A stretch of 64,000 bases of DNA, taken from Arthrobotrys musiformis (lineage: Eukaryota > Ascomycota > Orbiliomycetes > Orbiliales > Orbiliaceae). Positions 1 to 12,170 of the stretch are shown here, piece after piece (the first letter of the stretch is position 1; the number at the start of each line of letters is the position of its first letter). The stretch is from NCBI GenBank assembly GCA_036971715.1, contig JAVHJL010000003.1, positions 2,232,001 through 2,296,000 on the forward strand. Direction: 5' to 3'. The position numbers and the translations under genes were made by a program. The notes below the pieces were generated by a model. That model saw nothing but the letters and a program-made list of their open reading frames with translations. It did not search any database and had not been told where the DNA came from.

Positions 1-273
1 GTAGGCATCGTATGGATTATGGGGTTGAGGTTGATGTAGCGGCTGCTGCTGCTGCTGCTGCTGCTGATGGTCGCCATAGACGGGAGAAGGGGATTGGAAG
101 GTTACTCTGGACTGGAGAGGCCGACCGGGCGAGGGAGTCCTGTTGTTTGGATTGGCGAAGGGATCCATGTGGGAGGGAGAGGAGATGGGAGAGGGAGGAT
201 CGAAGGAGCCGGCGCCATTGAAGTCGAGGCGGGAGTAGGGATCGTTGTTGTTGAGGTTGTTCCGGTGCGCCAT
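1..273 (-). CDS. N-terminal part of an unidentified Pro/Gln/Asn-rich protein, cut by the left edge
   Basis: A frame starting at the ATG at 273 (minus) stays open for 91 codons and leaves the window at position 1, so only the N-terminus is visible. It begins MAHRNNLNNNDPYSRLDF, has Ser/Pro-rich stretches including RTPSPGRPLQ, and then a polyglutamine run encoded by the CTG/CAG repeat near 41-65. Such a disordered leader with an SPGRPL-type motif resembles N-termini of fungal chitin synthases, but no catalytic domain is present to prove this. The start is the first ATG of the open frame. It could be any protein with a low-complexity N-terminus. Confidence 0.55.
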   Translation of the reverse strand, partial: MAHRNNLNNNDPYSRLDFNGAGSFDPPSPISSPSHMDPFANPNNRTPSPGRPLQSRVTFQSPSPVYGDHQQQQQQQQPLHQPQPHNPYDAY

Positions 274-1331
274 CTCCTCGAGTCGAGATAAACTCGAACC
301 TTGTTTGTCGAGGAGAGCGTGTATGCGGTGTTATTCTGTTTGTTTGTGTGAGAGAGAAACAACAGAGAGTGATGATAAAAGAAACAGGAGATACCTAATA
401 AAACGTCCTCAGGGGAACCCGTCTGATGTATAGTGGTGAGAATAAGAATGGAGGTTGGGGTCTGTTTCAAGTGTCTTCGGTGTGCCGTCGTCTGTTGTAG
501 CAGTTGGCAGCAGCTAATTATAAGCTTAGCCAGGTAATTGTAATTTGGCCCAAGCCGAGAGCCGGGGTCCCAGAATTGCTTACGAGTTCTCTCTCCAACT
601 ATCAAATATCAAATGTGGGTGTGTTCTATCAGCGGCAACCCGGCGTCTATCTTATAATATATATATACACAACCAGTGATGTCGATAGTATATAAAGATG
701 GTGATGATGATAATGTATAAGAAGTGAACAGGTGGAAACAAATGATCAGGAAGAAACGGGGGCACTGCAGTTTTATTCGTTCGTCGACGGCCGGACACTT
801 TCCATCAAAGCATACATTTGACCCCGTCAACTGACTCCACAGCAACATCCGCACTCTTTGACAATACTACTTACTGTAGTAGTAATAGTAGAGTAGGGCA
901 GGAGTAGAGTATGATATTAGAGAGAGGGGCCTCGGAATCAGCCTGTCTTGTGTGTGAGGACAGCTGCACTGCCCGAGTCCGCCCGGGTTGACGTAAGTTT
1001 GGCCCATCACGCCGCTAAAAATAGGCCCCCGGTACGGTACTTCATAATCATCACCACATTATATTGGACGAAGGTCTGCTTTGCCCCCTCGAGCAGAGCT
1101 TGGTACCTTGGGAGAGGAGGTATTATGATCCTGTGGTTGTGTATTTTCTAGCCTCTTCCAGTTATCGGATCCCTCGAAATACTAGTAGCTCGCTGAGGCT
1201 GAAAGTCTCTGCCGCGAAACAACATCGCCAAGTCTTATATTCCACCTCACCAGCACTCCACCAAGTAGGAAATAAAATAAATATACTCGAATAGAATGTT
1301 AGTAGATGTAAAAGGCCGTATGTATGTAATC
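274..1331. other. Gene-free stretch between two minus-strand genes
   Basis: About 1.06 kb. It should hold the promoter and 5' leader of the gene at the left edge and the 3' end of the next gene. Short frames here lack coding character. No RNA gene or repeat was recognised. Confidence 0.5.
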
Positions 1332-2598
1332 TCACGACAGCCTCCAATTGATCCCCACCGTCCACACGTCTTTGTCGACAATAACATCCCACATCGGCGG
1401 CCTCACTTCCACCCTCGATCCCCTTCCCAGACCCCCCCTCAATCCACTCCCCTCGTCCCCGATAAGAATCACCCTCCTGCCCTCCTTCCCCCCTTTGTCA
1501 TCCTCACAAAGCCCCGTAACAGCCGCGTACCCCTCCTCCGCCCAAATACCCCCAACCTCAACCACAACCCCCCCTCCACTCGCCTCCTTACTATAACTCT
1601 CAACCACGTTCCGTCGTAACACCGCATCCTGCGCATCATACGCCCACCCCAGCACCGTCGCCGCCAAGCCCCCCGTCAAATACTTCCCATTCGCATTCCT
1701 CCTCTTCCGATGCGAAGGCGACCACGCCATCGCGCATATCGCCTTATTCAACTCCCTCTCCGTAGGTGAACTCGGCCGCGGCGGGAGCTTAAGCGTCGGC
1801 TGATCCGGCACCCGCATCAACTTCTCATGCTGTACCTTCCCAATCGCCCGTAGGGTATTTGTAATCTTTGCAGTAGCCGTAGTAGTAGTACTCTTCACAT
1901 TCTCCTTCCTCACATCCTCTTCTCCGTCGTCGTCAGCGGGAAGACTGGAAGCAATACTCTCAATATCATCAAACACCCCCCCCTTCTTCCTCCTCCTAAC
2001 CTTCCTCCCACTCCCCCCCTCGCTCTCATCATCCTGCACATCCTCCTGCGTATCCCCAAAACTCAAATTCAACCCCTCAGGCGGCGAGGAAATCGTCGAC
2101 ACCCGCTTCAAAACCCTAGCCGGCGTGGGCGTCGCATGCGTAACCTGCCTCACTAAATCCAAATCAACCCCACCCACAAAGTAAAAAAGAAAGTAAAAAT
2201 CCATACCAGCCGTCCAAGCAGTAGAAGTAACCCTCCCAGCCGACGAATCCCCCAAAACCCTCAACCTCCCGGACCCCAAAAGCGCCTCATCGATCTCATC
2301 CAAATCAAACGACCGCCTCCTCTTCCCGGATACCCTCCCCCTACCGCTGATGCTTGGTGTGAAAAAGTCGGGATCGGGACTGAATCCCCTATTACCCTGT
2401 GTCTGACGCGCAGCCAACGGAGCTGGTGTCGCGAACGGTCTCACGGATGGAGATGCACCTATTCGAGCTCTTGATGGATCGGTGCGGGGTCTTGGCGGGT
2501 CATCCGGCGAGGGGAAACGGTAGCGGGGGGTCTATAATACCTCTTTAGCAATGACGATATAAAGAACGAGGGAAGGGTGGTAATACCGCAGGAGGCAT
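1332..2598 (-). CDS. Unknown basic, probably nuclear protein (385 aa, three exons)
   Basis: Proposed exons on the minus strand: 2587-2598 (ATG plus three codons), 2207-2531 and 1332-2152. Introns are 55 nt (2532-2586, GTATT...TATAG with a CTAA branch-like site) and 54 nt (2153-2206, GTATGG...TTTAG). The 54-nt intron is in frame, so unspliced reading would hide it. The first exon is chosen because the long frame has no ATG before codon GTG 2444, and this ATG joins it in phase. The N-terminal half is disordered, rich in Pro, Ser and Arg, with a KRRRSFDLDEIDEAL motif and a basic KVRRRKK patch that could be a nuclear signal. The C-terminal 150 residues look folded (ICAMAWSPSHRKRRN, then VEVRPPMWDV near the end). 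I do not recognise the family; an OB-like fold is only a guess. Confidence 0.65.
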
Positions 2599-3216
2599 GG
2601 TACTCTAACAAGATGGTCACCCGGTATCCACCATGATGACCCAAAGACAAGAAGATGGAATAGAATCAAACAGTCATCCCACCATCTGTGTACATGTATG
2701 CACAGTGTAACCACTTAAGTACATGGCTCGTGTGTGAACGTGGGCGCGTTCGCCGAGCGTGGCGCCATGACAACAATCCACGTGATCTAGTGTAACCCTC
2801 AGAATCCAACACCCAACGCACTTTCCCCCCTGTTTCGCTGCTGACGGATATTCCAGTGTATTTTTGTATATCTCGTTCGCGGTCTATATTTACGCATCCT
2901 TTTCCTTTACGACCATACTTTCGGGATTATACTCGGTCACACGGGATTAAACTTTGTGTTCGATAGGAATATGTTGTTCATAACGAAATTCGTGACTCCA
3001 TTGCGCTATCAATATCAAAACTACTTGCAAGTGACCAGAGCATGAATCCACACCAACAAAGAAAGAATGCATGAACAAAGTGAATCGCCAAAAAGAACGT
3101 CAAAGAGAATTCCCCAAACTCCAATCCCAGGTCAAAAAACAGTATTTACACCCCCACAATCAAACCAAACCAGCGCAAAAACGTTCAAGTGAAAAGTAAA
3201 AGTGAAAAGTAAAAGT
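2599..3216. other. Gene-free stretch
   Basis: About 620 nt between the start of one minus gene and the 3' end of the next. It would contain the promoter of the 1.3-2.6 kb gene and the 3' UTR of the DUF1223 gene. Nothing else is recognised. Confidence 0.5.
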
Positions 3217-4311
3217 CTACTCCAACTTAGCAACCCCAATCACCGGCCCCCCCCTCCCCTTCTGCACCAAAACCGCCCTCTCGATCCCCTCCACCTTCTC
3301 CTCCCCAATATTAAACACAGTACTACCCCCCTTCCACTCCCCGATCTTCATAATATCAACCACCACATTCCGATGCGGCAAACACCTCCCCGCATTCTCC
3401 CCTCTCCTAATATCCACGTCCGGGGGGTTGGGCATGTACCGCACCAAATGCACGTCCGCAACCTCCCCGTTCTCACCGGTACTGCTGCCGGAGACGAGAA
3501 TGGCATTGCTTTCGGTGTCCACCCGGATCGTGTCCTCGTTTGCAGCGGCCATGACGCCTTGTGATACGATCTTGTTCAGGTCTTTGAAGGTATTCCCCAC
3601 ACCGTCCGCACGGCCATTGACAATAACCTATAAACCACCATCAGCCAAATCCCCATAAAATTTAACGGAGAAAGGAAAACAAACCTGCGGCGTAAAAACA
3701 CTCTCATTCCCCAGCACAGCAGCATACTCCCTCTGCCTTCTATCAAACTCCTTATTCCCAAACACATCCTTCCACCCCAAATAATCCCAATAAGTAACCT
3801 CATAAGTCAACACCAAAATACTCGGATAATTATTCATCAACTCGATCACATTCGAATTCGCCGGCGGACAACTCGAGCACCCCTGGCTCTGGAAGATCTC
3901 AACCAACGTCATCTTCGACTTCTTATTTCCCATAGAAGACGATGGAGGATGGGATATAGACTGCCGGCTGGACTTCGGACGGAGAGAAATATCCCGCCGC
4001 GTTTGACTCGCGCTCCGCTTCCGCGGTTTTGGGATCGATAGAATAGGCACCTGCACCGGTGCTGAGTACGATGATATAACTATCGCGTCCGGTTGCGGGG
4101 ATGGTGTACTCCGAACCACACTCCTGGACGATAACGACGAAGATGAGGAAGAAGTAGTAATAGCTGTATTCGCAGAATTCAAAAAGAACGCTTCGTTCGG
4201 TCTGCAGCAGCCGTAATTGCACGGTGCAAGATCCGGTGGGAGATCGGCGGATTTTCTGCGGAATGGTAGTTGGAGGGATGGTAGGCGGAGGAAGTCCTTT
4301 ATTATAGCCAT
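3217..4311 (-). CDS. DUF1223 (thioredoxin-like) protein, 345 aa
   Basis: Exons 3685-4311 and 3217-3627, with a 57-nt in-frame intron (3628-3684, GTTTGT...TTATAG). Residues from about 134 match the DUF1223 pattern known from bacteria and fungi: an EIFQSQGCSSCPPA segment carrying a CxxC at residues 145-148, then TYWDYLGWKDVFGN, RQREYAAVLG, and VFTPQ spliced to VIVNGRADG. The first 130 residues are a Ser/Pro/Arg-rich extension with two more cysteines (CNYGCC). No signal peptide or membrane segment is evident. DUF1223 proteins have a thioredoxin-like fold but no firmly known reaction, so a redox role is inferred from the CxxC only. The first ATG of the frame is used; a second Met just before the domain (residue 127) could give a shorter form. 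Confidence 0.87.
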
Positions 4312-7300
4312 TTTTTCCCTTCTCTTCCCTTCTCTTTCTTAAAACACCCCAATTACACCTTCTCTTATGGTGTGATAGATGACGATGGTTGTCGTAATTG
4401 TTAAAAGGGGGGAAGCTTACGTCGTCTCCTGCAATGCTGACGGGGAGCTGAAATAAATAAGAGTATTTATAAAAGCTTGTAGTTTAGCTTCCTTTTTATC
4501 CTTTGAAGTTTTTGTCAGGTTTCCGGTCTGGAACGTTTCGTATAACCCTGGCCGAAGAATTGCAAATATAATGTGTTGATCGCACGAGCTACGGCCGGTA
4601 ACGTTAATTAATCCACAACCCGCGATTGATAAATGAAAAGATTCCAATTCTCCAAACCAGAAAAGAAAGAGAAAAGAAAAAGGTGAGAAAGAGATGGAGG
4701 GGGGTGCATGCATAATTATTATACCCAATCCAACTTCCCCCCCCCCTCTTGACCAAAAAAAGGGCGAGAGAATGAGGGGGGTTTTACCGCAGGAGTTCAG
4801 TTCAGCAGCTGTGCATGTGCACCGCTGACTTAGATATGTCACTGCGGTACGTACTCTTGTACCCTGGACCTAAGACCCAACTAACCATTCTCTCACCCCC
4901 ACCAACCTCCATCTCGCCGGTGCCGAAAACAGACACATACAATACGAAAAAGAACTGTAATTTTAGTCTTCAATACAATATTCCCCATCCTAACCAAATC
5001 CAATCCACAATCCTGCTGCGGATCTTGCAAATTACTCGCTATTCCTTCAATATAACCCAATGACCCCAACTTCAAAGCCCTCCACCAAAAAAAAATTCAA
5101 CTAGAGATGAGTTAAAATTCTACTTTTGTAAGCGGAAAAAAAAAAGGTTACTGCGCACGGTGGATTTCGATCTCACGTTATCATCACTTCGCATGGTCCG
5201 AAACACTGTGTTCACGTTGTCAAAGCCCGCTACCAAAAGAACTAGTACCAGTACGGCGGCAACGAGCGAGCTGCGGCTGTGGCTTCGCCAAATCTCAAGA
5301 CCTGAGCTCTCACCGATTGCCCCCACAGAATATATGTATCATAGATTATGACGGTGTCTTAAGATCTCTTTCGTCTATGATATTAGATATAATTTCATGT
5401 TTCTTTCCGAGGTATTTTTTTTTTTTTTTGGTCTTGAAAATATCCGAGTTGGTGTAAATACGATCATCCTGATATTGGAATTGTATATAAACTTGACCCA
5501 GATCCACAGCATAACCCTGTGCCGCTAGCTACCCTCCAGCCACACTCTGATCTCGTAATCCATAATCCAGAACCCACATCAAGCTTCGCCCGCATAACAA
5601 TTAAAGAACTTAAAAAGGTTTATCACGGTATGGACGCCGTATTAATCACTTCCCGAAAGTTCTATCGTAACTGCCGTGAGGGATTGCAGACTTCCTTTAT
5701 TTACGCTTCAAATCTTAAATCATTAATATTTTGGAGATATATGTTATGTAAGTAATTAATACACCTATAAGGCAACCAAAAACACCAGACTTTATAAATA
5801 TATACGAACCGTCAATATCGTGATGTATACCGAAATCAAATCGAAATTGATAAGTTGAACGGGGATTAGTCCCGCCATCGCTCCAGATCTACCGACTAGA
5901 CTTCAGGCACGTTCGTCCGAAGTTTTACAACGGCAATGCCTCTCAATACGAAAATTGGCTATAGTATGCCTAAATAACACAAACATGTAAATAATTTTAA
6001 ACTCCTGGTGGTATTCCAATCAATCCATTCGAACGGGATTTCATATCTATAACCAATCGATTTTGGTTTTGTGCAGGCCTGGGCACAAACCCACGCGATC
6101 TATAAAATTTTAAAAACCCTACATTTCCCTGGCCGTATCTACCAGCTCCGCCGCCCCGATCTCGGGAACATCACTCGGCTCCGACGGTCTTGCCGGTAGT
6201 ATAGCATCAAAGCTCAAATTGAGCTCAAGGCCACCGTCGATGGGCGAGCTGGCGATAAGGCGATAGTTCCACCAACTGATCCAGCGCCCGGTCCGCTCGA
6301 CTTCACTCGTAAAATAGTTGAAAGCATAGTGCGTTTTTAACCCAAATGCATGATATCTCCGTCTTCTTGTCTATAAATCGTGTATATATCCATGATACAT
6401 AGATCATATAATGCACCGACACTTGTTTATGTATTATGAATAGCGGTACTGTAACCCCAAGAAGCGAAAAGTGCACATCGCCATCGTGTCCCGGTGCCAC
6501 AGATATCATTCAATATCAATATCTATCCGTAAGTATAACACTATAGCTTAGTCAAATCAAGCCAATCTATATTATACACACCCAAGCTTCCTCTCTACAG
6601 CTGAACCTCAAAAATCACCCACCATGATACCAATATGTACCAAATACATCTCCAAAAACAACCTCTACCTCCCACTGTTTGGCTACAAGACTGCTCTACC
6701 TCCCAACTCATCCAAAACCCAATAACCTCAAATCCCAACCCACAGTGACGATCCCAACCCAACCCAAAACTCCATAACCTACAGGGGGTACTCGCCACAG
6801 CCGCACATCCCTGCATACATATTTGATTTTTTCCCGCCTATATTTGGAACCACACCGGACCCACCTCCAAAAACTCAAGCCTCACCGTTCCTCCTTCGAC
6901 GGCAACAACCTGCGGCTGGGATCTCAGCTGCGATACGGAGTATAATATATTTTCTTAATTTCTATACGAGTTGAAATTCGCGGTTAACGTTAGTCGGTCT
7001 GTCGACCCCGCTGTAAGCTTCCATTCGCTCTTTTCACCCCGCTTTTTTATAGTTATATTATCGTGGATAACGACTGTCGGTAACTGCTTAGCGAAGGTTA
7101 AAGATAATCTACAACCACATCGAATGATCCAGAGAGGATGTCTCGTGATCCCCAACAATCTATCGCATCAACAAACCAGGCAAAAAAATATTAATAGCAA
7201 AAGACAGTAACGTTACTAACAGTGGAATTGCAGAGCATGACAGACCTTGACTCGTGCGTCTGATATGCAAATGTGGTATTTGAGTCGCCATAGACATTTG

Positions 7301-8113
7301 ATAATAGCTACCCCCCGCGAGCTCTCGAGCTCCCCTTCCTTCAACTTCCTTTCGCATAGATTTTGATTCAAATCCTGCAGCGCCTAGGGGAAACAAATAT
7401 ATTATACACGCAATGTAAAATATCGTTACACCACATCCAATGATAAACATCACTATCTACTATCCAAACCATCCACAAACCCCCAGCCGAAGAACAAGGA
7501 AGAATTTAACAACCCCCATAGAGCTACATAAAATTCCGCTGCAAGCTGCTGACCATACCTTGAAATCTACTCCTTAAAACACCACCGCATAAAAATTCCA
7601 TGTAGTCTGGAAATTACACCCTGTTTTTTCCATGCACCCAGCAGCCGGAAAGATTTAAAAAGAAGCCAATGCGCTGACATAAACGCCCTGTTAAATATTC
7701 TGTGTAACCTTCCAAACATGTGAATAATCCAGGGCCGTTGACAAACCGGGCCACCTTCCCCTGACAAAAAAGGGCCAGCTTGGGAAATTGAAAACCTTCC
7801 CCTCCTTTTTGTCCGAAGTCTTCTGGAATATCGTTCGGCCGGTTTATTGAACCGGTCGAGTGCTCTTCACTTCTGGGTTTGTAATACCCAATGAAACTAT
7901 GTAATCAATCCGAACAATATTATTCAAAAAAAAAAAGTGAATTGGTCATAATTATAGTATAATACAAAGAATAAACCTTTGTAAACGGACCAGCATGCAG
8001 TCCACCCGCTCCATCCATCCATCCAAATCAAACTTTTTGGACATAAGGAAAAAAACAAAAAAACAAATTCATATCATATCCATAAAAAAGAAGAAAAAAA
8101 ACGAGTATCAAAC
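4312..8113. other. AT-rich, gene-poor 3.8-kb region with decayed coding fragments
   Basis: No intact gene could be supported. The stretch is clearly AT-richer than its neighbours, with many homopolymer runs. Fragments at about 5.5-6.3 kb look like broken coding sequence and are listed separately. A frame at 5120-5326 (minus) has one hydrophobic segment but lacks an ATG. The rest shows only short random frames. Confidence 0.6.
5519..6315 (+). pseudogene. Degenerate coding relic, possibly of a retroelement or a lost gene
   Basis: Several short stretches on the plus strand read like coding sequence but are separated by stops and frame changes. One runs from 5519 (RITIKELKKVYHGMDAVL). One at about 5920-5967 reads RPKFYNGNASQYENWL followed by a stop, similar to the Gag-type pattern PxxFNGxxxxYxxWL of LTR retrotransposons. 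One at about 6080-6310 reads AWAQTHAIYKILKTL, then RIYQLRRPDLGNITRLRR, one TAG, then YSIKAQIELKATVDGRAGDK. No LTRs, integrase or reverse transcriptase were seen. The AT richness fits an old, mutated insertion. The retroelement reading is tentative. Confidence 0.3.
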
Positions 8114-9535
8114 TCAGTTATTCTCCGGCCTCAAAGACCTAACGGCCTTACCCGCCCTCCAGATCTCTAGATCCCTGATTTCCTGCATCTCCTGCTCGTA
8201 CTTGGCTCTGTAGTCCTTCTGCGAATTGAACTCCAACGACCTCTGCGTCTCCTTGCCGGTCTTGACGGAGTCGTACAGTTCTTCGAACACGGGCTTCAAG
8301 CTGTCCTTGAACTTCGAGGACCAGTCGATGGCACCACTAACCCCACCATCAGTATTGAATCATAAAAATTTATAAAGAGAGAAAAGGGAACTCACCGTCG
8401 GGCAGTAGTAGAACAAGCCTCATACATCCAATCCATCCCATTCTTCCCAATGAGCGGGTACAAACTCTGCGTCGCCTCCTCAACAGTCTCATTGAACGCC
8501 TCCGAAGGCGAGTGTCCGTTCTCCCGGAGCACCTCGTACTGCGCCAAGAACATACCGTGGATGCCACCCATCAAACAACCCCGCTCACCGTAGAGATCGC
8601 TGTAGACTTCCTTTTCGAAGGTGGTCTTGTAGAGATATCCGGATCCGACGGCGACACCGAGGGCGACGGCTTTCTCCTCGGCTTTGCCAGTGACGTCTTG
8701 GAAGATCGCGATGGAGGAGTTGATACCGCGGCCCTCCTTGAAGAGCGAGCGGACGGTACGTCCGGATCCCTTTGGCGCGACGAGGATGACGTCGACGTTG
8801 GTGGGGACTTCGACCTTGGTCCTACATCACCACAGTTAGCACCCACCCACCATAAAACAAAAGAAGAGAAGGAAGACATACAAATCCTTGAAAACAGGAC
8901 TGAACCCATGCGAAAAATACAAAGTCTTCCCCTCCGTAATCAACGGCTTAATACTCGGCCAAGTCTCACTCTGCGCCGCATCGGACAACAAATTCATCAC
9001 AATAGTCCCCTTATTAATCGCTTCGTCGATCTCAAACAGATTCTTTCCCGGAACCCATCCGTCTTCGATCGCCTCCTTCCACGATGCTCCGTTCTTACGG
9101 ACACCAACGATGACATTCAACCCGTTATCGCGGAGGTTGAGTCCCTGTCCGTGTCCCTGCGATCCATACCCGATAAGTGCCAACGTGTCGTTCTTGAAGT
9201 ATTCCTATGTAAAAAAATGTGGGGTTAGCATATCTCCACGCTAGCCAGCTCACCACGCGGGGTATGGGGTATGTACGTACAAGCAACTTCTCTCTGGGCC
9301 AATCAGACCTCTCGTAGACATCCTCCTTAACCCCGGCGAAGTCAATGGTCTTAAGTCCCCTCGATTGAACAGCAGAGACACCAATTCGTCCAACACCCCG
9401 GGCAACAGCTGGTCTCGACGCCTGGGTGAGGAGTGCGGCGGTCGTGAGCGATCGCTGGGTGATCGGACGTCTGACGGCGGTCAAAGCCTGTCTGGACGAA
9501 GAGCGGAGTGCTCTGGTAACGGTTTTGGAGGCCAT
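8114..9535 (-). CDS. ILV5: Ketol-acid reductoisomerase, mitochondrial (ILV5), 408 aa
   Basis: Catalyses the NADPH- and Mg-dependent isomeroreduction of acetolactate/acetohydroxybutyrate in valine, leucine and isoleucine synthesis in mitochondria. Exons: 9281-9535, 8882-9204, 8396-8821, 8114-8336; introns of 76, 60 and 59 nt with GTACGT, GTATGT and GTGAGT donors. The first 50 or so residues are rich in Arg, Ser, Thr and Ala without acids, a typical import presequence. Then come YERSDWPREKLL, the nucleotide-binding GYGSQGHGQGLNLRD, the PKGSGRTVRSLF segment, and the C-terminal knotted domain with YGERGCLMGGIHGMF and AEEATQSLYP-like metal/substrate residues (here EEATQSLYPLIGKNG). Length fits the fungal enzymes (about 400). 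The start is the ATG opening the presequence. Nothing is broken. Confidence 0.97.
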
Positions 9536-11118
9536 TGTTGCCCTTTTTTTAATCAAATTATCAACAAACGTAGAAGGTGAAGTTGAATTGAAAGTTGAAT
9601 TGAAGAAGAAGAGGTAGCAGCGAAGTGAAGTTGCAGAATACAACAAATGACAATTGAAGCCCACACAATTGGCCGAGTATGAAAACGATAAAGTAAGGAA
9701 AAGAAGAAAGAAAATGTAAAAAAAATCCCTTCCGACTCGGCCTATTTATTCCCACCAGCAGCAACTCTGTCTACAAAGAATTCACGTTCCCTCGGTGCGG
9801 GTAAATGGCCGACTCCAGTCTCCAACCGGCCGTCTTGGTTACTTCCCCCTCCAAAATACCCCTGCACTCCAAAGCTTCCAGCCGGCGCCTTTTTTTGCGA
9901 TACCGGAGAAAGCTCTCCCTCCGCGGCCGTGCAAACAAGCTAGTTTAAAACGGTCGGTCGTCTGTCAAACCCACAGCTGTGGGCCAAAGAATGCACTCCG
10001 GAATACGGAGACTCCTTCACATGGCCACGGAGTCTGCTTCTTCGATCCGAGCATGAAAAAAAAGAAACAAAATAGATACCCACCCAATCGACCATTCGAT
10101 ATAGTCATACCCACTAGCGCGCACCGGCCTGGAACACTCCAGACGGAGTCTTCCACCAGACTAATCTCTACATGCACACAAGTGTATACTAGTATATTCC
10201 CATCATCACTAGCATTCACGTCACCAAGGGATCTACTATAAAATCGCCACTTCCACACAAGTTATCGATAATAGGTAAAAAAATACCTACATACAACATC
10301 CACACCACACTCATCAAATACCCCCGCTAGACGCGATAGTTATAGTCACAACCCCCAGAAGTACCATAGACGGGAACAAGGACCCCCAGACCCCCCCAGA
10401 ACCAAAAAAATCCGGGGAACCCAAAGAATAAGACGAAGAGGGATATTAGAACACAAGTACTAAAACCCAAATTATCAACTTAGGTATAAAAAACCCCACA
10501 TAAGAAAAAAAATAAATGATAATCAGAAATATAATCAATAAAGAAAAAATATTCTAAATTTCTCCAAAAAAATACCGATAACCAAATCGACGAGACATAA
10601 AGATCCAAAGCTAAAACACAGAAGAAAGCCTCATTCTATCCCTTTTTTCTCCATCGTGACAAAAAAAAGAGTTTCGCCTTTTGCTTATCGTCATCCCAAG
10701 AAATAAGAATCTATAGGCATGTTTCAGAGACAGGAAGAGGAAAAAAAAAAAAAAAAAAAAAAAAAAAAGTGAAGAGACTAAATTGGAAATCAAGCAAAAG
10801 GCGACCTTCGTCTCCGATTGCGCGCGAGAGTGGGCTTAGAATGTGAGCGTGACTGTGCGATGCTGGGCAAGAAAAGCAAGCGCCGAAAGGGAAAACACCT
10901 CCGTAACGACCAGTAAGGAAAACTCGAGGGTAAAGGGAAAAACAAAGGCGCGAATGGGCAGAAAAACAGCGAAGGGAAAGCAATCAATAGAAGTGCCGTC
11001 GTGATCTCATAAGAGATTATTATAATAAAAAAAAGAAAAACAAAAAGATATATCCTCCCAGGAAAACTGTTGCATCGGTGCGAGTGGGGCGGCGGGGGGC
11101 GAGGGTGAGTGAGCTTCT
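9536..11118. other. Gene-free stretch upstream of ILV5 and downstream of UBC12
   Basis: About 1.6 kb holding the ILV5 promoter and leader and the UBC12 3' UTR. It includes an uninterrupted run of 28 A at 10741-10768. The frames at 9795-10258 lack recognisable domains, and those at 10.6-11.0 kb are homopolymer artefacts. Confidence 0.55.
10741..10768. repeat. Poly(A) run, 28 nt
   Basis: Twenty-eight consecutive A on the plus strand downstream of UBC12. It could be a simple microsatellite or the tail of an old retroposed insertion; no target-site duplication was sought in detail. Confidence 0.9.
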
Positions 11119-12170
11119 TTATTTCGTGACCTTATCGTATACGACATTCTTGACGTAGCCGCCGCCCATCGAGGAGCGAACGTTCCTCTTAAAGTTATCA
11201 CGGTTCGTCTTCAAATCCTCAGCGGCCTCTTTGTTCAATGGGTCCGACGCATTCGGCTCAAGGAACAGGTACTACATGTTGAAAAACGCTTAGTCAGCAT
11301 ATCGTCATTCCGATCGATTGAGGTACCACCCGACCAGCCAGCATCGGACGGAAATCGAGCCCCTTCAAAAAAAAAAAAAAAAAAACGAGAGGAGAAAAAA
11401 AAAATGCATACCTGCAACCCAACAATCACAGCATTCAAATTCAACACTGGCTTCCAGTCCTCCCTCAAAATATTAAGACACACCTTCCCCTCCAGATCGA
11501 TATTAGGATGATAGATCTTCTGCTTGCACAGCACCTTTGGCGGCTCGTGCGGGAAGTTCTGGTTGATCGTGAAATCAAAGTTGAACGCTCCGCCCTTGTA
11601 CATTCCTATATTCCCCCTCATAGATTAGCTATCGCCTAAGGTGAACAGGGGTGGGGTTTATAATAGAGTGGGGCCCCTCCCGGGTGGTGTGTGTGTCATA
11701 CCCTCATCAGGCTCGATCGTGAGTGTGAAGTTAAGAATATCGTCAGGATCCGGGAAATGTGTCTTCATCGTCGATGGTAAAGAAAGTTCTCCGAGATCTA
11801 TAGTTTTTTGAGGAAATGTCAGCGTTTCCGGTTTGCTCGCGTGTGAGATAGTGAGGAGGCGTTTTTCTTTGTCCCAAGGATCTAAAATCCAAGGAAAGAG
11901 CAAGAGAGAGAGAGAGAGAGAACTAACCCTTCTGGACCCGTAACTGAGCAGCAGTGACCTTCTTCTTCCCCGAAGCCGCAGATGCAGCTTGCTGCTGTTG
12001 TTTCTATCCATCCCGAAGAGAGAATATTAGCATCGGTGTTTTGTTTCCCACTCCCAAAAGAAAGCCCCTCCGTGAGGAAAGGAAAGGATCAGGATCGGAT
12101 CAGGATCCGGGAGGCAAACGAGGGTCTCAAGCGAGGAAAAGGAACATACCATCGACCAGATTTTGAGCAT
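11119..12170 (-). CDS. UBC12: NEDD8-conjugating enzyme E2 (UBC12), 179 aa
   Basis: Accepts NEDD8/Rub1 from the Uba3-Ula1 E1 as a thioester and, with Dcn1 and Rbx1, transfers it to cullins, activating SCF-type ubiquitin ligases. Five exons: 12150-12170, 11928-12003, 11702-11797, 11412-11605, 11119-11271; introns of 146, 130, 96 and 140 nt. The 21-nt first exon encodes MLKIWSM, the short hydrophobic N-terminal tail that docks on the E1 and Dcn1 in this family. A glutamine/lysine linker follows, then the UBC fold with FPHEPPKVLCKQKIYHPNID and the catalytic Cys at residue 107 in GKVCLNILREDW. The last exon gives YLFLEPNASDPLN. The N-terminal tail and the LREDWKP sequence separate UBC12 from other E2 enzymes. 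Length matches the family (about 183). Confidence 0.96.

Noticed and set aside
1296..1619. 107-aa Pro/His-rich plus-strand frame
   Set aside because: It overlaps the 3' exon of the minus-strand unknown gene and mirrors its codon structure, so it is an antisense shadow.
5120..5326. Minus-strand frame with one hydrophobic segment (LVAAVLVLVLLVAGF)
   Set aside because: It begins with GTG, has no in-frame ATG and no splice donor that gives a convincing start.
10611..10983. Minus-strand frames with poly-Phe
   Set aside because: Artefacts of the 28-nt A run; composition is not protein-like.
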